Of a DNA stretch of 64,000 bases, positions 44,861-54,604 are shown in pieces (the first letter of the stretch is position 1; every line of letters begins with the position of its first letter). Both the position numbers and the translations under genes were made by a program. Below the pieces are notes generated by a model, which worked only from the letters and a program-made list of their open reading frames with translations, made no database searches and had not been told where the DNA came from. This DNA is from Pigmentiphaga sp. NML030171 (lineage in GTDB: Bacteria; Pseudomonadota; Gammaproteobacteria; Burkholderiales; Burkholderiaceae_B). Where the stretch lies: contig NZ_NINX01000015.1 in NCBI RefSeq assembly GCF_002188635.1, positions 1 to 64,000 of the forward strand, given 5' to 3'.

Positions 44861-46732
44861 ATGAATCGCTATCCTCTCTGGAAGTACATCATGATCGCCG
44901 TGGTGGTCGTGATCGGCTTCATCTACACCCTGCCGAACTTCTTCGGCGAGTCCCCCGCCGTCCAGGTCTCCAGCGCCAAGGCGACCGTCAAGGTCGACAA
45001 CTCCATGATGGAGCGCGTGGACCAGACCCTGCAGGCCGCGGGCATCTCCAACACCGGCCTGTACTTCGAGCAGAACGGCCCCGTGGGCACGGTGCGGGTG
45101 CGCCTGAACACGCCGGACCAGCAGCTGCGCGCGCGCGACCTGCTCGAGAAGTCGCTGAATCCCGATTCGTCCGACCCCAGCTACGTGGTCGCGCTGAACC
45201 TGCTGTCGGCCTCGCCCGCCTGGCTGCGCGCACTGCACGCGCTGCCCATGTACCTGGGCCTGGACCTGCGCGGCGGCGTGCACTTCCTGCTGCAGGTGGA
45301 CATGAAGGGCGCGCTGACCAAGCGCTACGACGCCATGACCGGCGACGTGCGCTCGCTGCTGCGTGACAAGAACATCCGCCACAACGGCATCGACCGCGTC
45401 GGCCAGAGCATCGAAATCAAGTTCCGCGACGCCGCCACCCGCGACGCCGCGCGCGACGTGCTGCGCAACGGCCTGCCCGACCTGCAGCTGACCGACCAGG
45501 ACGCCGGCGGCGACTTCAAGCTGATCGGCGCCCTGACGCCGCAGGCCATCAAGACCGCGCAGGACAACGCGCTGCGCCAGAACATCACGACGCTGCACAA
45601 CCGTATCAACGAACTGGGCGTGGCCGAGCCGGTCATCCAGCAGCAAGGCGCCGACCGCATCGTGGTCCAGTTGCCGGGCGTGCAGGACGTGGCCAAGGCC
45701 AAGGACATCCTGGGCCGCACCGCCACGCTGGAAGTGCGCATGGTGGACGACTCGCCGGAAGCCACCAGCGCGCTGGCCAGCGGCACCGTGCCCTTCGGGC
45801 TGGAACGCTACACCGACCGCGACGGCCGGCCGGTGCTGGTGCGCCGCCAGGTCGTGCTGACCGGCGAGAACCTGCAGGATGCCCAGGCCGGCTTCGACGG
45901 CCAGACCCAGCAGCCCGCCGTGCACCTGACGCTGGACGCCAAGGGCGCCCGCATCTTCCGCGACGTGACCCGCGACAACGTGGGCAAGCGCATGGCCATC
46001 TTGCTGTTCGAGAAGGGCAAGGGCGAGGTCGTGACCGCGCCCGTGATCCGCACCGAGATCAGCGGCGGCCGCGTGCAGATCTCCGGCAGCATGACCACGG
46101 TCGAGGCCAACGACACGGCCCTGCTGCTGCGCGCCGGTTCGCTGGCCGCGCCCATGGACATCATCGAGGAACGCACCATCGGCCCCAGCCTGGGCGCCGA
46201 CAACATCCAGAAGGGCTTCCACTCGGTGGTCTACGGCTTCGCCGCGATCGCCATCTTCATCATCCTGTACTACGGGCTCTTCGGCGTGTTCTCGGTGATC
46301 GCGCTGGCGGTCAACCTGCTGCTGCTGATCGCGCTGCTGTCCATGCTGCAGGCCACGCTGACCCTGCCGGGCATCGCGGCCATCGCGCTCACGCTGGGCA
46401 TGGCGATCGACGCCAACGTGCTCATCAACGAACGGATACGCGAGGAACTGCGTAACGGCGCCGCGCCCCAGCAGGCCATCCACCTCGGCTTCGAGCGGGC
46501 CTGGGGCACCATCCTGGACTCCAACGTCACCACGCTGATCGCGGCGGTGGCGCTGCTGGCCTTCGGTTCGGGCCCGGTACGGGGCTTCGCCATCGTCCAT
46601 ACCATCGGGATCCTGACCTCGATGTTCTCCGCCGTGGTCGGCGCCCGCGCGCTCGCCAACCTCTGGTACGGCCGCCGCAAGAAACTCGCCAAGCTGTCGA
46701 TTGGCCAGGTCTGGAAACCCAAAGAGGTCTGA
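44861..46732 (+). CDS. secD: Protein translocase subunit SecD
   Basis: 623 aa. One N-terminal membrane helix (residues ~5-25), a large periplasmic region (LGLDLRGGVHFLLQVDM; KGARIFRDVTRDNVGKRMAILLF) and five C-terminal helices. GMAIDANVLINERIREEL carries the Asp used in proton-driven protein export. SecF starts 5 bp after the stop. Confidence 0.97.
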   Translation: MNRYPLWKYIMIAVVVVIGFIYTLPNFFGESPAVQVSSAKATVKVDNSMMERVDQTLQAAGISNTGLYFEQNGPVGTVRVRLNTPDQQLRARDLLEKSLNPDSSDPSYVVALNLLSASPAWLRALHALPMYLGLDLRGGVHFLLQVDMKGALTKRYDAMTGDVRSLLRDKNIRHNGIDRVGQSIEIKFRDAATRDAARDVLRNGLPDLQLTDQDAGGDFKLIGALTPQAIKTAQDNALRQNITTLHNRINELGVAEPVIQQQGADRIVVQLPGVQDVAKAKDILGRTATLEVRMVDDSPEATSALASGTVPFGLERYTDRDGRPVLVRRQVVLTGENLQDAQAGFDGQTQQPAVHLTLDAKGARIFRDVTRDNVGKRMAILLFEKGKGEVVTAPVIRTEISGGRVQISGSMTTVEANDTALLLRAGSLAAPMDIIEERTIGPSLGADNIQKGFHSVVYGFAAIAIFIILYYGLFGVFSVIALAVNLLLLIALLSMLQATLTLPGIAAIALTLGMAIDANVLINERIREELRNGAAPQQAIHLGFERAWGTILDSNVTTLIAAVALLAFGSGPVRGFAIVHTIGILTSMFSAVVGARALANLWYGRRKKLAKLSIGQVWKPKEV

Positions 46733-46737
46733 GCAAC

Positions 46738-47670
46738 ATGGAATTCTTCCGCATCCACAAGACCATCCCGTTCATGCGCCATGCGCTGGTGCTGAACCTC
46801 ATCAGTCTGGTCACGTTCCTGGCGGCGGTGTTCTTCATCGCCACCAAGGGCTTCCACCTGTCCATCGAGTTCACCGGCGGCACGGTCATGGAAGTGGCCT
46901 ACCCGCAGGCGGTGGAACTGGACAAGGTACGCGGCACCATCTCGCAGAAGGGCTACAACGACTTCCAGGTGCAGAACTTCGGCACCTCGCGCGACGTGAT
47001 GATCCGGCTGCCCAACATCGAGGGCAAGACCTCGACCCAGCAGAGCAACGAGGTCATCGAGGCCCTGAAGGCCACCGACCCCGGCGTCGAGCTGCGCCGC
47101 GTGGAATACGTGGGCCCGCAGATCGGCAAGGAACTGGCCCACGACGGCCTGCTGGCGCTGCTGTTCGTGGTGGTCGGCATCATGATCTACCTGGCGTTCC
47201 GCTTCGAGTGGAAATTCGCCGTGGCGGGCGTGGTGGCCAACCTGCACGACGTGGTCATCATCCTGGGCTTCTTCGCCTTCTTCCAGTGGGAGTTCTCGCT
47301 GCCGGTGCTGGCGGCGGTGCTGGCGGTGCTGGGCTACTCGGTGAACGAGTCCGTGGTCATCATGGACCGGATCCGGGAGAACTTCCGCAAGCAGCGCAAG
47401 GCCTCGGTGCGGGACGTGATCGACAGCGCCATCACGGCCACCATCTCGCGTACCATCATCACTCACGGATCGACGCAGATGATGGTGATCGCGATGCTGA
47501 TCTTCGGCGGCCCGTCGCTGCATTATTTCGCGCTGGCGCTGACCATCGGCATCTGGTTCGGCATCTACTCGTCCGTGTTCGTGGCGGCCGCCATCGCCAT
47601 GTGGCTGGGCGTCAAGCGCGAGGACCTGGTCAAGCCGGCCAAGAAGGATACCGGCGAAGTCGTGGGCTGA
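46738..47670 (+). CDS. secF: Protein translocase subunit SecF
   Basis: 310 aa with six membrane helices; FTGGTVMEVAY follows helix 1, and GYSVNESVVIMDRIRENFRK is the conserved helix-4 region. It acts with SecD to pull preproteins through SecYEG. A terminator hairpin follows at 47702. Confidence 0.97.
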   Translation: MEFFRIHKTIPFMRHALVLNLISLVTFLAAVFFIATKGFHLSIEFTGGTVMEVAYPQAVELDKVRGTISQKGYNDFQVQNFGTSRDVMIRLPNIEGKTSTQQSNEVIEALKATDPGVELRRVEYVGPQIGKELAHDGLLALLFVVVGIMIYLAFRFEWKFAVAGVVANLHDVVIILGFFAFFQWEFSLPVLAAVLAVLGYSVNESVVIMDRIRENFRKQRKASVRDVIDSAITATISRTIITHGSTQMMVIAMLIFGGPSLHYFALALTIGIWFGIYSSVFVAAAIAMWLGVKREDLVKPAKKDTGEVVG

Positions 47671-47701
47671 CGCCCGCGCCGTCCCAGACGACGTCCCGAA
47701 G

Positions 47702-47725
47702 CGCCCGGCTCCGCCGGGCGTTTTT
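47702..47725 (+). terminator. Rho-independent terminator after secF
   Basis: A perfect 8-bp GC stem (CGCCCGGC/GCCGGGCG) with loop TCC is followed by TTTTT, 31 bp after the secF stop. Confidence 0.9.
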
Positions 47726-47763
47726 GTTTGTCATCGGGCCATCCGACCCGACGGAGCACTTCC

Positions 47764-48657
47764 ATGAATCCGCGATTCGATCTGCTGACCCTGCAACTGC
47801 TGCGCAAGGTCGATGAAACCGGCAGCGTGGCGCGCGCGGCCGAGACCATCCACCTGACGGCCTCGGCCGCCAGCAAGCGCATCCTGGAGCTGGAATCCCA
47901 ATTGGGCATCGCCCTTTTGACCCGGCGGCCGGAGGGCGCGCGCCTGACCGCCGCCGGCCAGGCGGTGGCGCGGCGCACCGAACGGGTGCTGGAGCAATTG
48001 CAGGGCTTGCAGCAGGACCTGGCGGGGTTCGCCGACGGCACCTCGGGCACCGTCAGGATCGCCTCCAACACCTCGGGCATGTGCGCGGGGCTGGCCGACC
48101 TGATGGCCCGGTTCTCGGCGCAATACCCCGGCATCCGCATCTCGGTTCGGGAAGCCACGAGCGCGGCGGTGCTGGAGGCGGTGGCCAACGGGTCGGTCGA
48201 TCTCGGCATCGCCCACGCCGGCGCCCAGGCGGAGCATCTGCAAAGCCTGCCCTATACGCGCACGCCGCTGGTCCTGGCGGTGCCCGCCGGCCATGAGCTG
48301 GCCGGGCGGGACGCCGTGTTCTACGAAGAAACGCTGCGGTTCCCGCACATCGCACGCTCGGCCGGCAGCGCGCTGGCGCAGTTCTCGGGCCAGGACGGCC
48401 CGGGCACGCCGCACCCGGCCGCCGTATCCACCCAGGTGACCAGCTTCCCCGCGGTGTTCTCGCTGGTCAGCGCGGGGCTGGGCGTGGCCGTGGTGCCCGC
48501 CGCGCCCGCCGACTGGCACGTGCCGGCCAACATCCGGCAGGTGCCGCTGGCCGACGACTGGGCCAGCTTCGAACTGCGCCTGGTGGTGGATCCCGGCGTG
48601 GTCCCCACGCCCGCGGTGTCGCGCCTGCTGGAAGCGCTGTTGTCGCAGGCCGCCTAG
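47764..48657 (+). CDS. LysR-family transcriptional regulator
   Basis: 297 aa. The HTH is GSVARAAETIHLTASAASKRILELESQLGIALLTRR. The effector domain follows from about residue 90. ATG 47764 has CGGAGC upstream; a longer frame from 47728 starts inside the terminator region. Its stop overlaps that of the convergent Bug gene by 4 bp. It probably regulates the PrpF/Bug genes or the amidase. Confidence 0.9.
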   Translation: MNPRFDLLTLQLLRKVDETGSVARAAETIHLTASAASKRILELESQLGIALLTRRPEGARLTAAGQAVARRTERVLEQLQGLQQDLAGFADGTSGTVRIASNTSGMCAGLADLMARFSAQYPGIRISVREATSAAVLEAVANGSVDLGIAHAGAQAEHLQSLPYTRTPLVLAVPAGHELAGRDAVFYEETLRFPHIARSAGSALAQFSGQDGPGTPHPAAVSTQVTSFPAVFSLVSAGLGVAVVPAAPADWHVPANIRQVPLADDWASFELRLVVDPGVVPTPAVSRLLEALLSQAA

Positions 48658-49625
48658 TCGATGCTGACCGAGGCGTCGCGCACCACCTTGCCCCACTTGA
48701 CCTTGTCCGAGGCGATCAGGGCCGAGAAAGCATCCACCGTGTCGGACGCGGGCTCGTAGCCGTTCTCGATCAGCTTCTGTCGCACGGCCGGCCTGGCCAC
48801 GTAGGCCCGCATCGCCGTGTTCCACTTGCGCACCACGTCGGCCGGCGTGGCCCGGGGCGCCGCGACGCCCCACCACTCGTCGGCCACGTAGCCGGGCAGC
48901 CCGGCCTCGGTCACCGTGGGCACATCGGGAAAGCTTGCGGCGCGCGCGGCGCCTGTGGTGGCCAGCAGCTTGACCCGGCCCGACTTGATGTAGGGCGTGG
49001 CCGGCCCCAGGATGGCGAACATCATGGAGATCTGGCCGCCCAGCAGGTCGTTCAGCGCCGGGCTGGTACCACGGTAGGGAACGTGGCGGATGTCGATCCC
49101 TGCCATGGACTTGAACAGCTCCCCAGGCAGGTGGCCCGCCGCGCCGTTGCCCGCCGACCCGAAGGTCAGCATGCCCGGCTTGCTCCTGGCCAGCGCGATC
49201 AGCTCGCCGATGGAGTTCACCCCCAGCGAAGGATGCACCAGCACGCCGAACACGGTCGAGGCCACGCGGCTGACCGGCGTGAACTGCTTCTCGGGATCGT
49301 AGGGCAGGGATTTGTACAGGCTGGGGTTGATGGCCGACACGCCCGCCGTCGTCATCAGCATGGTGTAGCCGTCGGGCTTGGCCGTGGCCACAGCGGCGGC
49401 ACCGATGGCGCCGCCCGCGCCGGGGCGGTTCTCGACGACGACCGGCTGGTGCCATTGCTGATCCAGCTCGCGCGCGAGTTCGCGCGCCAGGATGTCGGTG
49501 CCGCCGCCAGCGGGGAAAGGCACCACCAGCCGGATGGGCCCGGCCGGGTAGGCATCGGCCGCCTGCGCGGCGTGTGGCCCGGCGAACGCGAGGCAGGCGG
49601 TCAGGAGAACACGGAACGGTTTCAT
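48654..49625 (-). CDS. Bug-family periplasmic substrate-binding protein
   Basis: 323 aa with a Sec signal MKPFRVLLTACLAFAGPHAAQA and mature YPAGPIRLVVPFPAGGGTDILARELAREL. ENRPGAGGAIGAAAVATAKPDGYTMLM and VPYRGTSPALNDLLGGQ are typical. Its start overlaps the PrpF stop by 4 bp (ATGA), so receptor and isomerase are co-translated; the ligand is likely a carboxylate used by PrpF. Confidence 0.93.
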   Translation of the reverse strand: MKPFRVLLTACLAFAGPHAAQAADAYPAGPIRLVVPFPAGGGTDILARELARELDQQWHQPVVVENRPGAGGAIGAAAVATAKPDGYTMLMTTAGVSAINPSLYKSLPYDPEKQFTPVSRVASTVFGVLVHPSLGVNSIGELIALARSKPGMLTFGSAGNGAAGHLPGELFKSMAGIDIRHVPYRGTSPALNDLLGGQISMMFAILGPATPYIKSGRVKLLATTGAARAASFPDVPTVTEAGLPGYVADEWWGVAAPRATPADVVRKWNTAMRAYVARPAVRQKLIENGYEPASDTVDAFSALIASDKVKWGKVVRDASVSID

Positions 49626-50752
49626 GCGAGCACTTCCCTTGCAGACTCGGCGGCGGACGCTTCCAGCGTCGCCTCCGGAAAATAGACGGTGCCGGCGTAC
49701 AGGCGCCGGGCGGTGCGAAGCAGGCTGGCCGATCGGATCTCGATGCCGGCGGCGCCCTGGCTCGCGTCGATCCCCACGCGCAGCGTACCCGCGGGGTGCT
49801 CGATGGCGACCTCGGCCGCCTCGGCCCGATCGGCGATCCGCGCGGCGACGGACCCCGGCACCTGCACGGCCGCCGCCAGGCACACCGCGCCGGTCACGGC
49901 GAACGAGGTATGGCAGGTGTAGGGCATGAAGTACCGGGCATTGATCGTACCGCCCCCCACGGGCCGCGCCACGGTCACCAGCTTGGGCATCTCCAGCCGC
50001 GACACGTCGCCCAGCCCCATGGCTCGGCCGGCCGCGCAACGCACGCGCTCGACACGAGCCAGCAGATCGTCGCGGGCATTGATCTCGTCGGCAGTCTCGT
50101 AGCCCGTCATCCCCAGCTCGGCGGCCTCGACGATGGCCATGGGCACGGCCGCGTCCACGCAGCTGACGCGCACGCCTTCCATGGTCTCGACGGCCTGGCC
50201 GGTGGGCAGCAGCTTGCCGGTCTTGGCGCCGGCCACGTCGCAGAAGCGCAGCCACACCGGCGCGGCGGTGCCAGCCACGCCGTCGATGGCCGCCTCGCCC
50301 GCATAGACGGCGCGGCCGGCCCGGGTTCGCACGGTGGCGATGATGCGCTTGCCCGTGTTGACATTGAAGATGGCCACGTCGGTGGAGGCCCCCGCGGCGG
50401 CCTTCACCAGGCCTTCGTCGATGGCGAACGGGCCGACCGCGGCCAGCATGTTGCCGCAGTTCACCGAATAATCGATGGTGTTCTTGTGGACGCAGATCTG
50501 GGCGAACAGATAGTCCACGTCCACGCCCGGCCGGGCGCTGCGCGAGATGATCGCGACCTTGTTGGTAAGCGAATCGATGCCGCCTATGCCGTCTATCCGC
50601 CTCGGCTCCAGGGCCCCCATCAGCCTGAGCAGCGCGGCGTCGCGCCGCGCGCCGGCCGGCGGCAGGTCCTCCGCCAGGAAAAACGGCCCTTTGGACGTAC
50701 CGCCGCGCATCAGTACGCAGCGCAGCCCCAGTTGATCGGAAAATGTCTGCAT
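49622..50752 (-). CDS. PrpF-family tautomerase/isomerase
   Basis: 376 aa, diaminopimelate-epimerase-like fold. CVLMRGGTSKGPFFLAEDLP (GGTSKG) and IDYSVNCGNMLAAVGPFAID (the NCGN motif with active-site Cys) define PrpF proteins, which isomerise methylaconitate or 4-oxalomesaconate. The 4-oxalomesaconate tautomerase role (GalD, gallate pathway) is possible, but no partner enzymes are nearby. ATG 50752; divergent from the amidase gene. Confidence 0.9.
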   Translation of the reverse strand: MQTFSDQLGLRCVLMRGGTSKGPFFLAEDLPPAGARRDAALLRLMGALEPRRIDGIGGIDSLTNKVAIISRSARPGVDVDYLFAQICVHKNTIDYSVNCGNMLAAVGPFAIDEGLVKAAAGASTDVAIFNVNTGKRIIATVRTRAGRAVYAGEAAIDGVAGTAAPVWLRFCDVAGAKTGKLLPTGQAVETMEGVRVSCVDAAVPMAIVEAAELGMTGYETADEINARDDLLARVERVRCAAGRAMGLGDVSRLEMPKLVTVARPVGGGTINARYFMPYTCHTSFAVTGAVCLAAAVQVPGSVAARIADRAEAAEVAIEHPAGTLRVGIDASQGAAGIEIRSASLLRTARRLYAGTVYFPEATLEASAAESAREVLA

Positions 50753-50876
50753 GGCTTTCCTCCTTGCGGGGCAAGTCTGGGCCGCCCGGCCCGAGCGGGC
50801 AAACGACGAATCGGCGCGGGGGGCGCGAAAAAAATTCAGGTCTCTGCGGACACCGTCCCGCCGCATACTGGCGGCC

Positions 50877-52202
50877 ATGCGACACCTGGACTATTCCCGA
50901 CTATCGGCGGGCGAGATCGCCGCCCGCCTGCGTGACAACCTCCTGCTGCCGGCCGACGTCGCCCGCGGCGTGATCGAGCAGCACGCGCGGCTGGAACCGG
51001 CCCTGGAGGCCTGGAGCTGGTTCCAGCCGCGCGAGGTCGAGCGCGCCTACCGCGACGGCCCGGCGTCCACCGATCCGCGCCCGAGCCTGCTGGGCGTCCC
51101 CGTGGGCGTGAAGGACATCATCGACGTGGCGGGCATGCCGACCGGGCTCGGTCTGCCCGGCGCGGCCGCCCCCGCGTCCCGCCATGCGGCCTGCGTCGAG
51201 CTGCTGCGCGCGGCGGGCGCGGTACCGGTCGGCAAGACCGTCACCGCCGAGTTGGCCTTCTCGCATCCGGGTCCGACGCGCAATCCTCATGCGCCCGGCC
51301 ACACGCCCGGCGGGTCGTCCAGCGGCTCGGCGGCCGCGGTCGCCGCTGGCATGGTGCCCCTGGCGCTGGGCACGCAGACGGGCGGCTCGGTCATACGACC
51401 GGCCGCCTACTGCGGCGTGGTTGGCATCAAGACCTCGCTGAACGCGGTCCCCACGGCCGGCGTCGCTCCGGTGGCCGGCAGCCTGGATTGCCTGGGCTGG
51501 TTCACACGTTCCGTGGCGGACGCCATCCTGGCCGCGAGCGTCCTGCTTCCCTGGCGGGACCTCGCACCCCTTGCTCCCGGGCACCGGCTGCGCATCTGGA
51601 TGCTGGACGCCACGGAACTGGGGCCGCTGGCTCCTGAAGCGCGGCAGGCGCTGGACGATGCGTCCGCCGCGATGCGCGAGGCGGGCTGCGCCGTCGTCGA
51701 GGCGCCCCTGCCCGGCCTCCTGCCCGCGCTGGCCGAATGCCACCGCCGCATCATGCTGCACGAGCTGGCCCGCTCGCTGCTGCCCATCCTCAACGCGCGT
51801 CGCCACGAGTTGAGCGCCGTCATGCTGGCGGCGATCGAGGCGGGACAGGCCATCACGGCCAGTCACTACCAGGAGGCCCGGGACCGGGTGCGGAACGCGC
51901 GCGCCACGCTTGCCGCCCACATGCGGGACGTGGACCTCATCCTGACTCCCAGCGCGGCGGGCGCTGCACCGGCGGGCCTGCACCATACCGGCGAATCGAC
52001 CTTCAACCGGATCTGGTCGGTGCTGGGCTGGCCCGCTGTCCACCTGCCGACGGCCTGGTCCCCGCGCGGCCTGCCGGTGGGCGTGCAACTGGTGGGCGGG
52101 CCGGGCGAAGACGAGACGCTGCTGCGACACGCCCAGGCCATCCACCCCCTGATCGACCGGCGCGGACCGGCACCGCGCGGCCAGGCACCGATGGCACAAT
52201 AA
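50877..52202 (+). CDS. Amidase (amidase signature family)
   Basis: 441 aa. The Ser-cisSer-Lys triad is visible: Lys79 (GVKDII), the GGSSSGSAAAVAAG loop (around 146-159) and nucleophile Ser171 (TQTGGSV). Substrate unknown. ATG 50877 (MRHLDYSRL) is chosen over the longer frame from 50751, which overlaps the PrpF start. Divergent from PrpF by 124 bp. Confidence 0.92.
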   Translation: MRHLDYSRLSAGEIAARLRDNLLLPADVARGVIEQHARLEPALEAWSWFQPREVERAYRDGPASTDPRPSLLGVPVGVKDIIDVAGMPTGLGLPGAAAPASRHAACVELLRAAGAVPVGKTVTAELAFSHPGPTRNPHAPGHTPGGSSSGSAAAVAAGMVPLALGTQTGGSVIRPAAYCGVVGIKTSLNAVPTAGVAPVAGSLDCLGWFTRSVADAILAASVLLPWRDLAPLAPGHRLRIWMLDATELGPLAPEARQALDDASAAMREAGCAVVEAPLPGLLPALAECHRRIMLHELARSLLPILNARRHELSAVMLAAIEAGQAITASHYQEARDRVRNARATLAAHMRDVDLILTPSAAGAAPAGLHHTGESTFNRIWSVLGWPAVHLPTAWSPRGLPVGVQLVGGPGEDETLLRHAQAIHPLIDRRGPAPRGQAPMAQ

Positions 52203-52232
52203 CCATTCTCCCGCTTCCTCGGTGGCTGCCCC

Positions 52233-52916
52233 ATGCCCAACCCAAGCAAGATCCGCGTCTGGGACCTTCCCACCCGCCTCTTCCACTGGCTGCTCGTCAT
52301 CTGTGTGGCCGGGGCCTTCGCCACCATCAAGGCCGGCGGCCTGTGGACGGAATACCACCTGCTGTTCGGCTACGCGGTGCTGGGGCTGATCCTGTTCCGC
52401 ATCGTCTGGGGATTCGTGGGCAGCAGCCATGCCCGCTTCGCGCGCTTCGTGCGCGGGCCGCGCGCCATCGCCGCCTACCTGGGGGGCACCATGCCGCGCA
52501 CGCCCGGCCACAATCCGCTGGGCGCGCTGTCGGTGGTGGCCATGATCCTGCTGCTGGGCTACCAGGCCGTCACGGGGCTGTTCGCCAACGACGACATCTT
52601 CACGGAAGGGCCGCTGGCGGGCCTGGTCGGCAAGGACTGGTCGGACCGGCTGACCGGGCTGCACAAGCTCGATGAGCTGCCCATCCTGATCCTGGTCGGG
52701 CTGCACCTCCTGGCGATCATCTGGTATCGGGTCGCGAAGAAGCAGAAGCTGACCCGCGCCATGGTGACCGGCGATGCTCCGGCCGAGGAATTCACCGCTG
52801 GCGCCGACTCCGCGCGGGATACGGCGGGCACCCGCCTGCTGGCGCTGGTCATCGCGGCCGTGGTCGCCGCGGTGGTCTACGGCATCGTGTCGCTGCGGCC
52901 CGCCGCCATGTTCTGA
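52233..52916 (+). CDS. Cytochrome b561-type membrane protein
   Basis: 227 aa with about four to five membrane helices. Heme-ligand-type histidines lie in RLFHWLLVICVAG, YHLLFGYAVLG and LHKLDELPILILVGLHLLAIIWY. The C-terminus has an extra helix (LLALVIAAVVAAVVYGIVSL). It probably passes electrons between quinol and a periplasmic cytochrome; the cytochrome c' gene at 54605 is the usual partner. Confidence 0.9.
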   Translation: MPNPSKIRVWDLPTRLFHWLLVICVAGAFATIKAGGLWTEYHLLFGYAVLGLILFRIVWGFVGSSHARFARFVRGPRAIAAYLGGTMPRTPGHNPLGALSVVAMILLLGYQAVTGLFANDDIFTEGPLAGLVGKDWSDRLTGLHKLDELPILILVGLHLLAIIWYRVAKKQKLTRAMVTGDAPAEEFTAGADSARDTAGTRLLALVIAAVVAAVVYGIVSLRPAAMF

Positions 52917-52935
52917 TCCGTCTCGGGCGTGCCGG

Positions 52936-54480
52936 TCAGCGGCCGCCGTGATGACCGCCGCCTCCGCCGCCGGCCATGCCCACGCTGCCGCCCCCACGGC
53001 CTTCCCCGCCACGGCCTTCACCGCCATGGAAGCCGCCGCCCCCGCGGCCGAACTCGCGTCCACCGCCGAACTCGCGGCCGCCCTGCGGACCGCTCCAGCC
53101 CCGGCCCGCTCCGGGGCCAGCCTGAACTCCGCCGCCTTCGCCACGGCCACCGGCCCATTCCCGGCCGCCGGACGGACGCGAGGGCATGCCCGCGGCGCCG
53201 CGCGGGCCGTCCTGGCCCGGACGCGACGCCTGGGGCCGCTGCCCGCGCCCACCCTCGGCTCCCGGCATCCCCGCACCGCCACCGGGCATGCGGCCCGGCA
53301 TCGCGCCCGGGTTACCCGTCTCGCGGCCGCGGCCGCCATCGGCCCTGGGGCCGCTTCCCTGTCCATCGAAACGGCTGCCGGGCGTGCCGCGGTCGCCCGC
53401 CGCTCCCGGCCGCCCGCCATCGAAGCGGCTACCGTGGCCACCGTCGAACCGGCTGCCGTGGCCTCCGTCGAAGCGGCTGCCGTGGCCTCCGTCGAAGCGG
53501 CTGCCGAAATCCCTGCCGGGATCGCGCAGCGATGCGCGGTCGATATTGGGCAGGTCGCGCCGCCAGGCATCGGCCCGGGCGCGGTACGCCTCGCGCGCGG
53601 CGAAATGTCTGGCCGGATCGCCGCCGTAGAACTGGCGGCCGCGCCCGGGATCACCGTAGCCGACGTTGCGGCGGTGGTAGGGATCGTGCTGCCAGTCGAC
53701 GTGGCTGAAGCGTGTGCGGTTGAAGTTGTTGTAGTTGTAGATGTTGACGACGTTGACCCGGTGCGCGTGCCAGTCGTAGCCGCCCCACAGCGCATGCCCG
53801 ATGAACAGGCCCACGCCGAACGAGAACACCGCGCCGGCGGCCACGTAGCCCGGCGGGTACCAGTAGAACGGCGTGTAGGCCGGATACAGCCACGGCCCGT
53901 AGACGACCGTGGGGTTGTAGACCGGCACGTAGACCACGTCCGGCCGCGCGGGCTCGATGCGGATGACGGTGGTGCCGCCCGAGGACGGCACGGTGGTGAC
54001 CGTCTGCTCCGGCCCGGAGGTCAGGTTGCCGGCCGCCTGGGCCCGCGACCGCAGCACCTGGACCTGGTCCATCAGCGCATCCTGTTGCGACAGGAAGACG
54101 TCGCCCAGGCGCGTGGTCCAGCTCAGGCGTTCGTTCATCATGTCCAGCACGTTGGGGAAGGCGACCAGCGACTTGACGCTGGGATCCCAGTCCTGGTTCT
54201 GCATCGCGCCTTCCAGGTCCGCGCCCGTCACGTTGGGATGGTCCTTCTGCCAGCGGGCAGCCTCGACCACTTCCAGCGGATAGGTGGAGGCCATCAGGAT
54301 CTGCGACAGCAGCGCGTCGGGATACAGCGCGATGGGCGCGACCAGTTGCTCCAGCTCCGCGGGTTGCGCGACGCCGTTGCGGGTCGATGCCGTGGTCTGG
54401 GCCGCGACGGGAACCGGCAGGCCGGCCACGGTGGAAAAGGCGGCGGCCATGCACAAGACGATTTTCGATACGGAAGCCAT
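52936..54480 (-). CDS. DUF3300 family secreted protein with Gly-rich repeat tail
   Basis: 514 aa. A Sec signal (MASVSKIVLCMAAAFSTVAGLPVPVAAQ) is followed by the DUF3300 domain (residues ~40-180: LVAPIALYPDALLSQILMASTYPLEVVEAARW). A Tyr/Trp/Pro-rich hydrophobic zone follows, and from ~330 a Gly/Arg-rich, low-complexity tail with four GSRFDGGH/R units. The function of the family is unknown. It separates the cytochrome b561 and c' genes, with which it is convergent and co-directional respectively. Confidence 0.88.
   Translation of the reverse strand: MASVSKIVLCMAAAFSTVAGLPVPVAAQTTASTRNGVAQPAELEQLVAPIALYPDALLSQILMASTYPLEVVEAARWQKDHPNVTGADLEGAMQNQDWDPSVKSLVAFPNVLDMMNERLSWTTRLGDVFLSQQDALMDQVQVLRSRAQAAGNLTSGPEQTVTTVPSSGGTTVIRIEPARPDVVYVPVYNPTVVYGPWLYPAYTPFYWYPPGYVAAGAVFSFGVGLFIGHALWGGYDWHAHRVNVVNIYNYNNFNRTRFSHVDWQHDPYHRRNVGYGDPGRGRQFYGGDPARHFAAREAYRARADAWRRDLPNIDRASLRDPGRDFGSRFDGGHGSRFDGGHGSRFDGGHGSRFDGGRPGAAGDRGTPGSRFDGQGSGPRADGGRGRETGNPGAMPGRMPGGGAGMPGAEGGRGQRPQASRPGQDGPRGAAGMPSRPSGGREWAGGRGEGGGVQAGPGAGRGWSGPQGGREFGGGREFGRGGGGFHGGEGRGGEGRGGGSVGMAGGGGGGHHGGR
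53410..53505 (-). repeat. Four tandem 24-bp units inside the DUF3300 gene
   Basis: Four in-frame copies encode GSRFDGGH (x3) and GSRFDGGR. Copies differ by only a few bases. Such a coding minisatellite can change number by slippage without a frameshift. Confidence 0.85.
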
Positions 54481-54532
54481 GACGGGCCCCCCATTTGGCG
54501 GAAATACACAGGTATTCGACCGCCGGAAAACG

Positions 54533-54563
54533 AAAAAAGCCAGGGTGGACCTGGCTTTTTTTT
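54533..54563. terminator. Bidirectional terminator between cytochrome c' and DUF3300
   Basis: GCCAGG / CCTGGC stem with a 5-base loop, flanked by A6 and T8, so it can act on either strand. It ends the leftward cytochrome c' transcript, and lies within the 5' region of the DUF3300 gene. Confidence 0.88.
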
Positions 54564-54604
54564 GAAACAACGGGCTTACAAGCCCTGAAACCTATTTCGA
54601 TCGA

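Noticed and set aside
44855-47523. Long minus-strand frames opposite secD and secF
   Set aside because: They mirror highly conserved secDF codons; composition (Asp/His/Gln/Val rich) is that of a shadow frame.
53410-53505. Possible CRISPR-like array
   Set aside because: Units are contiguous, in frame, without spacers, and encode GSRFDGGH repeats.
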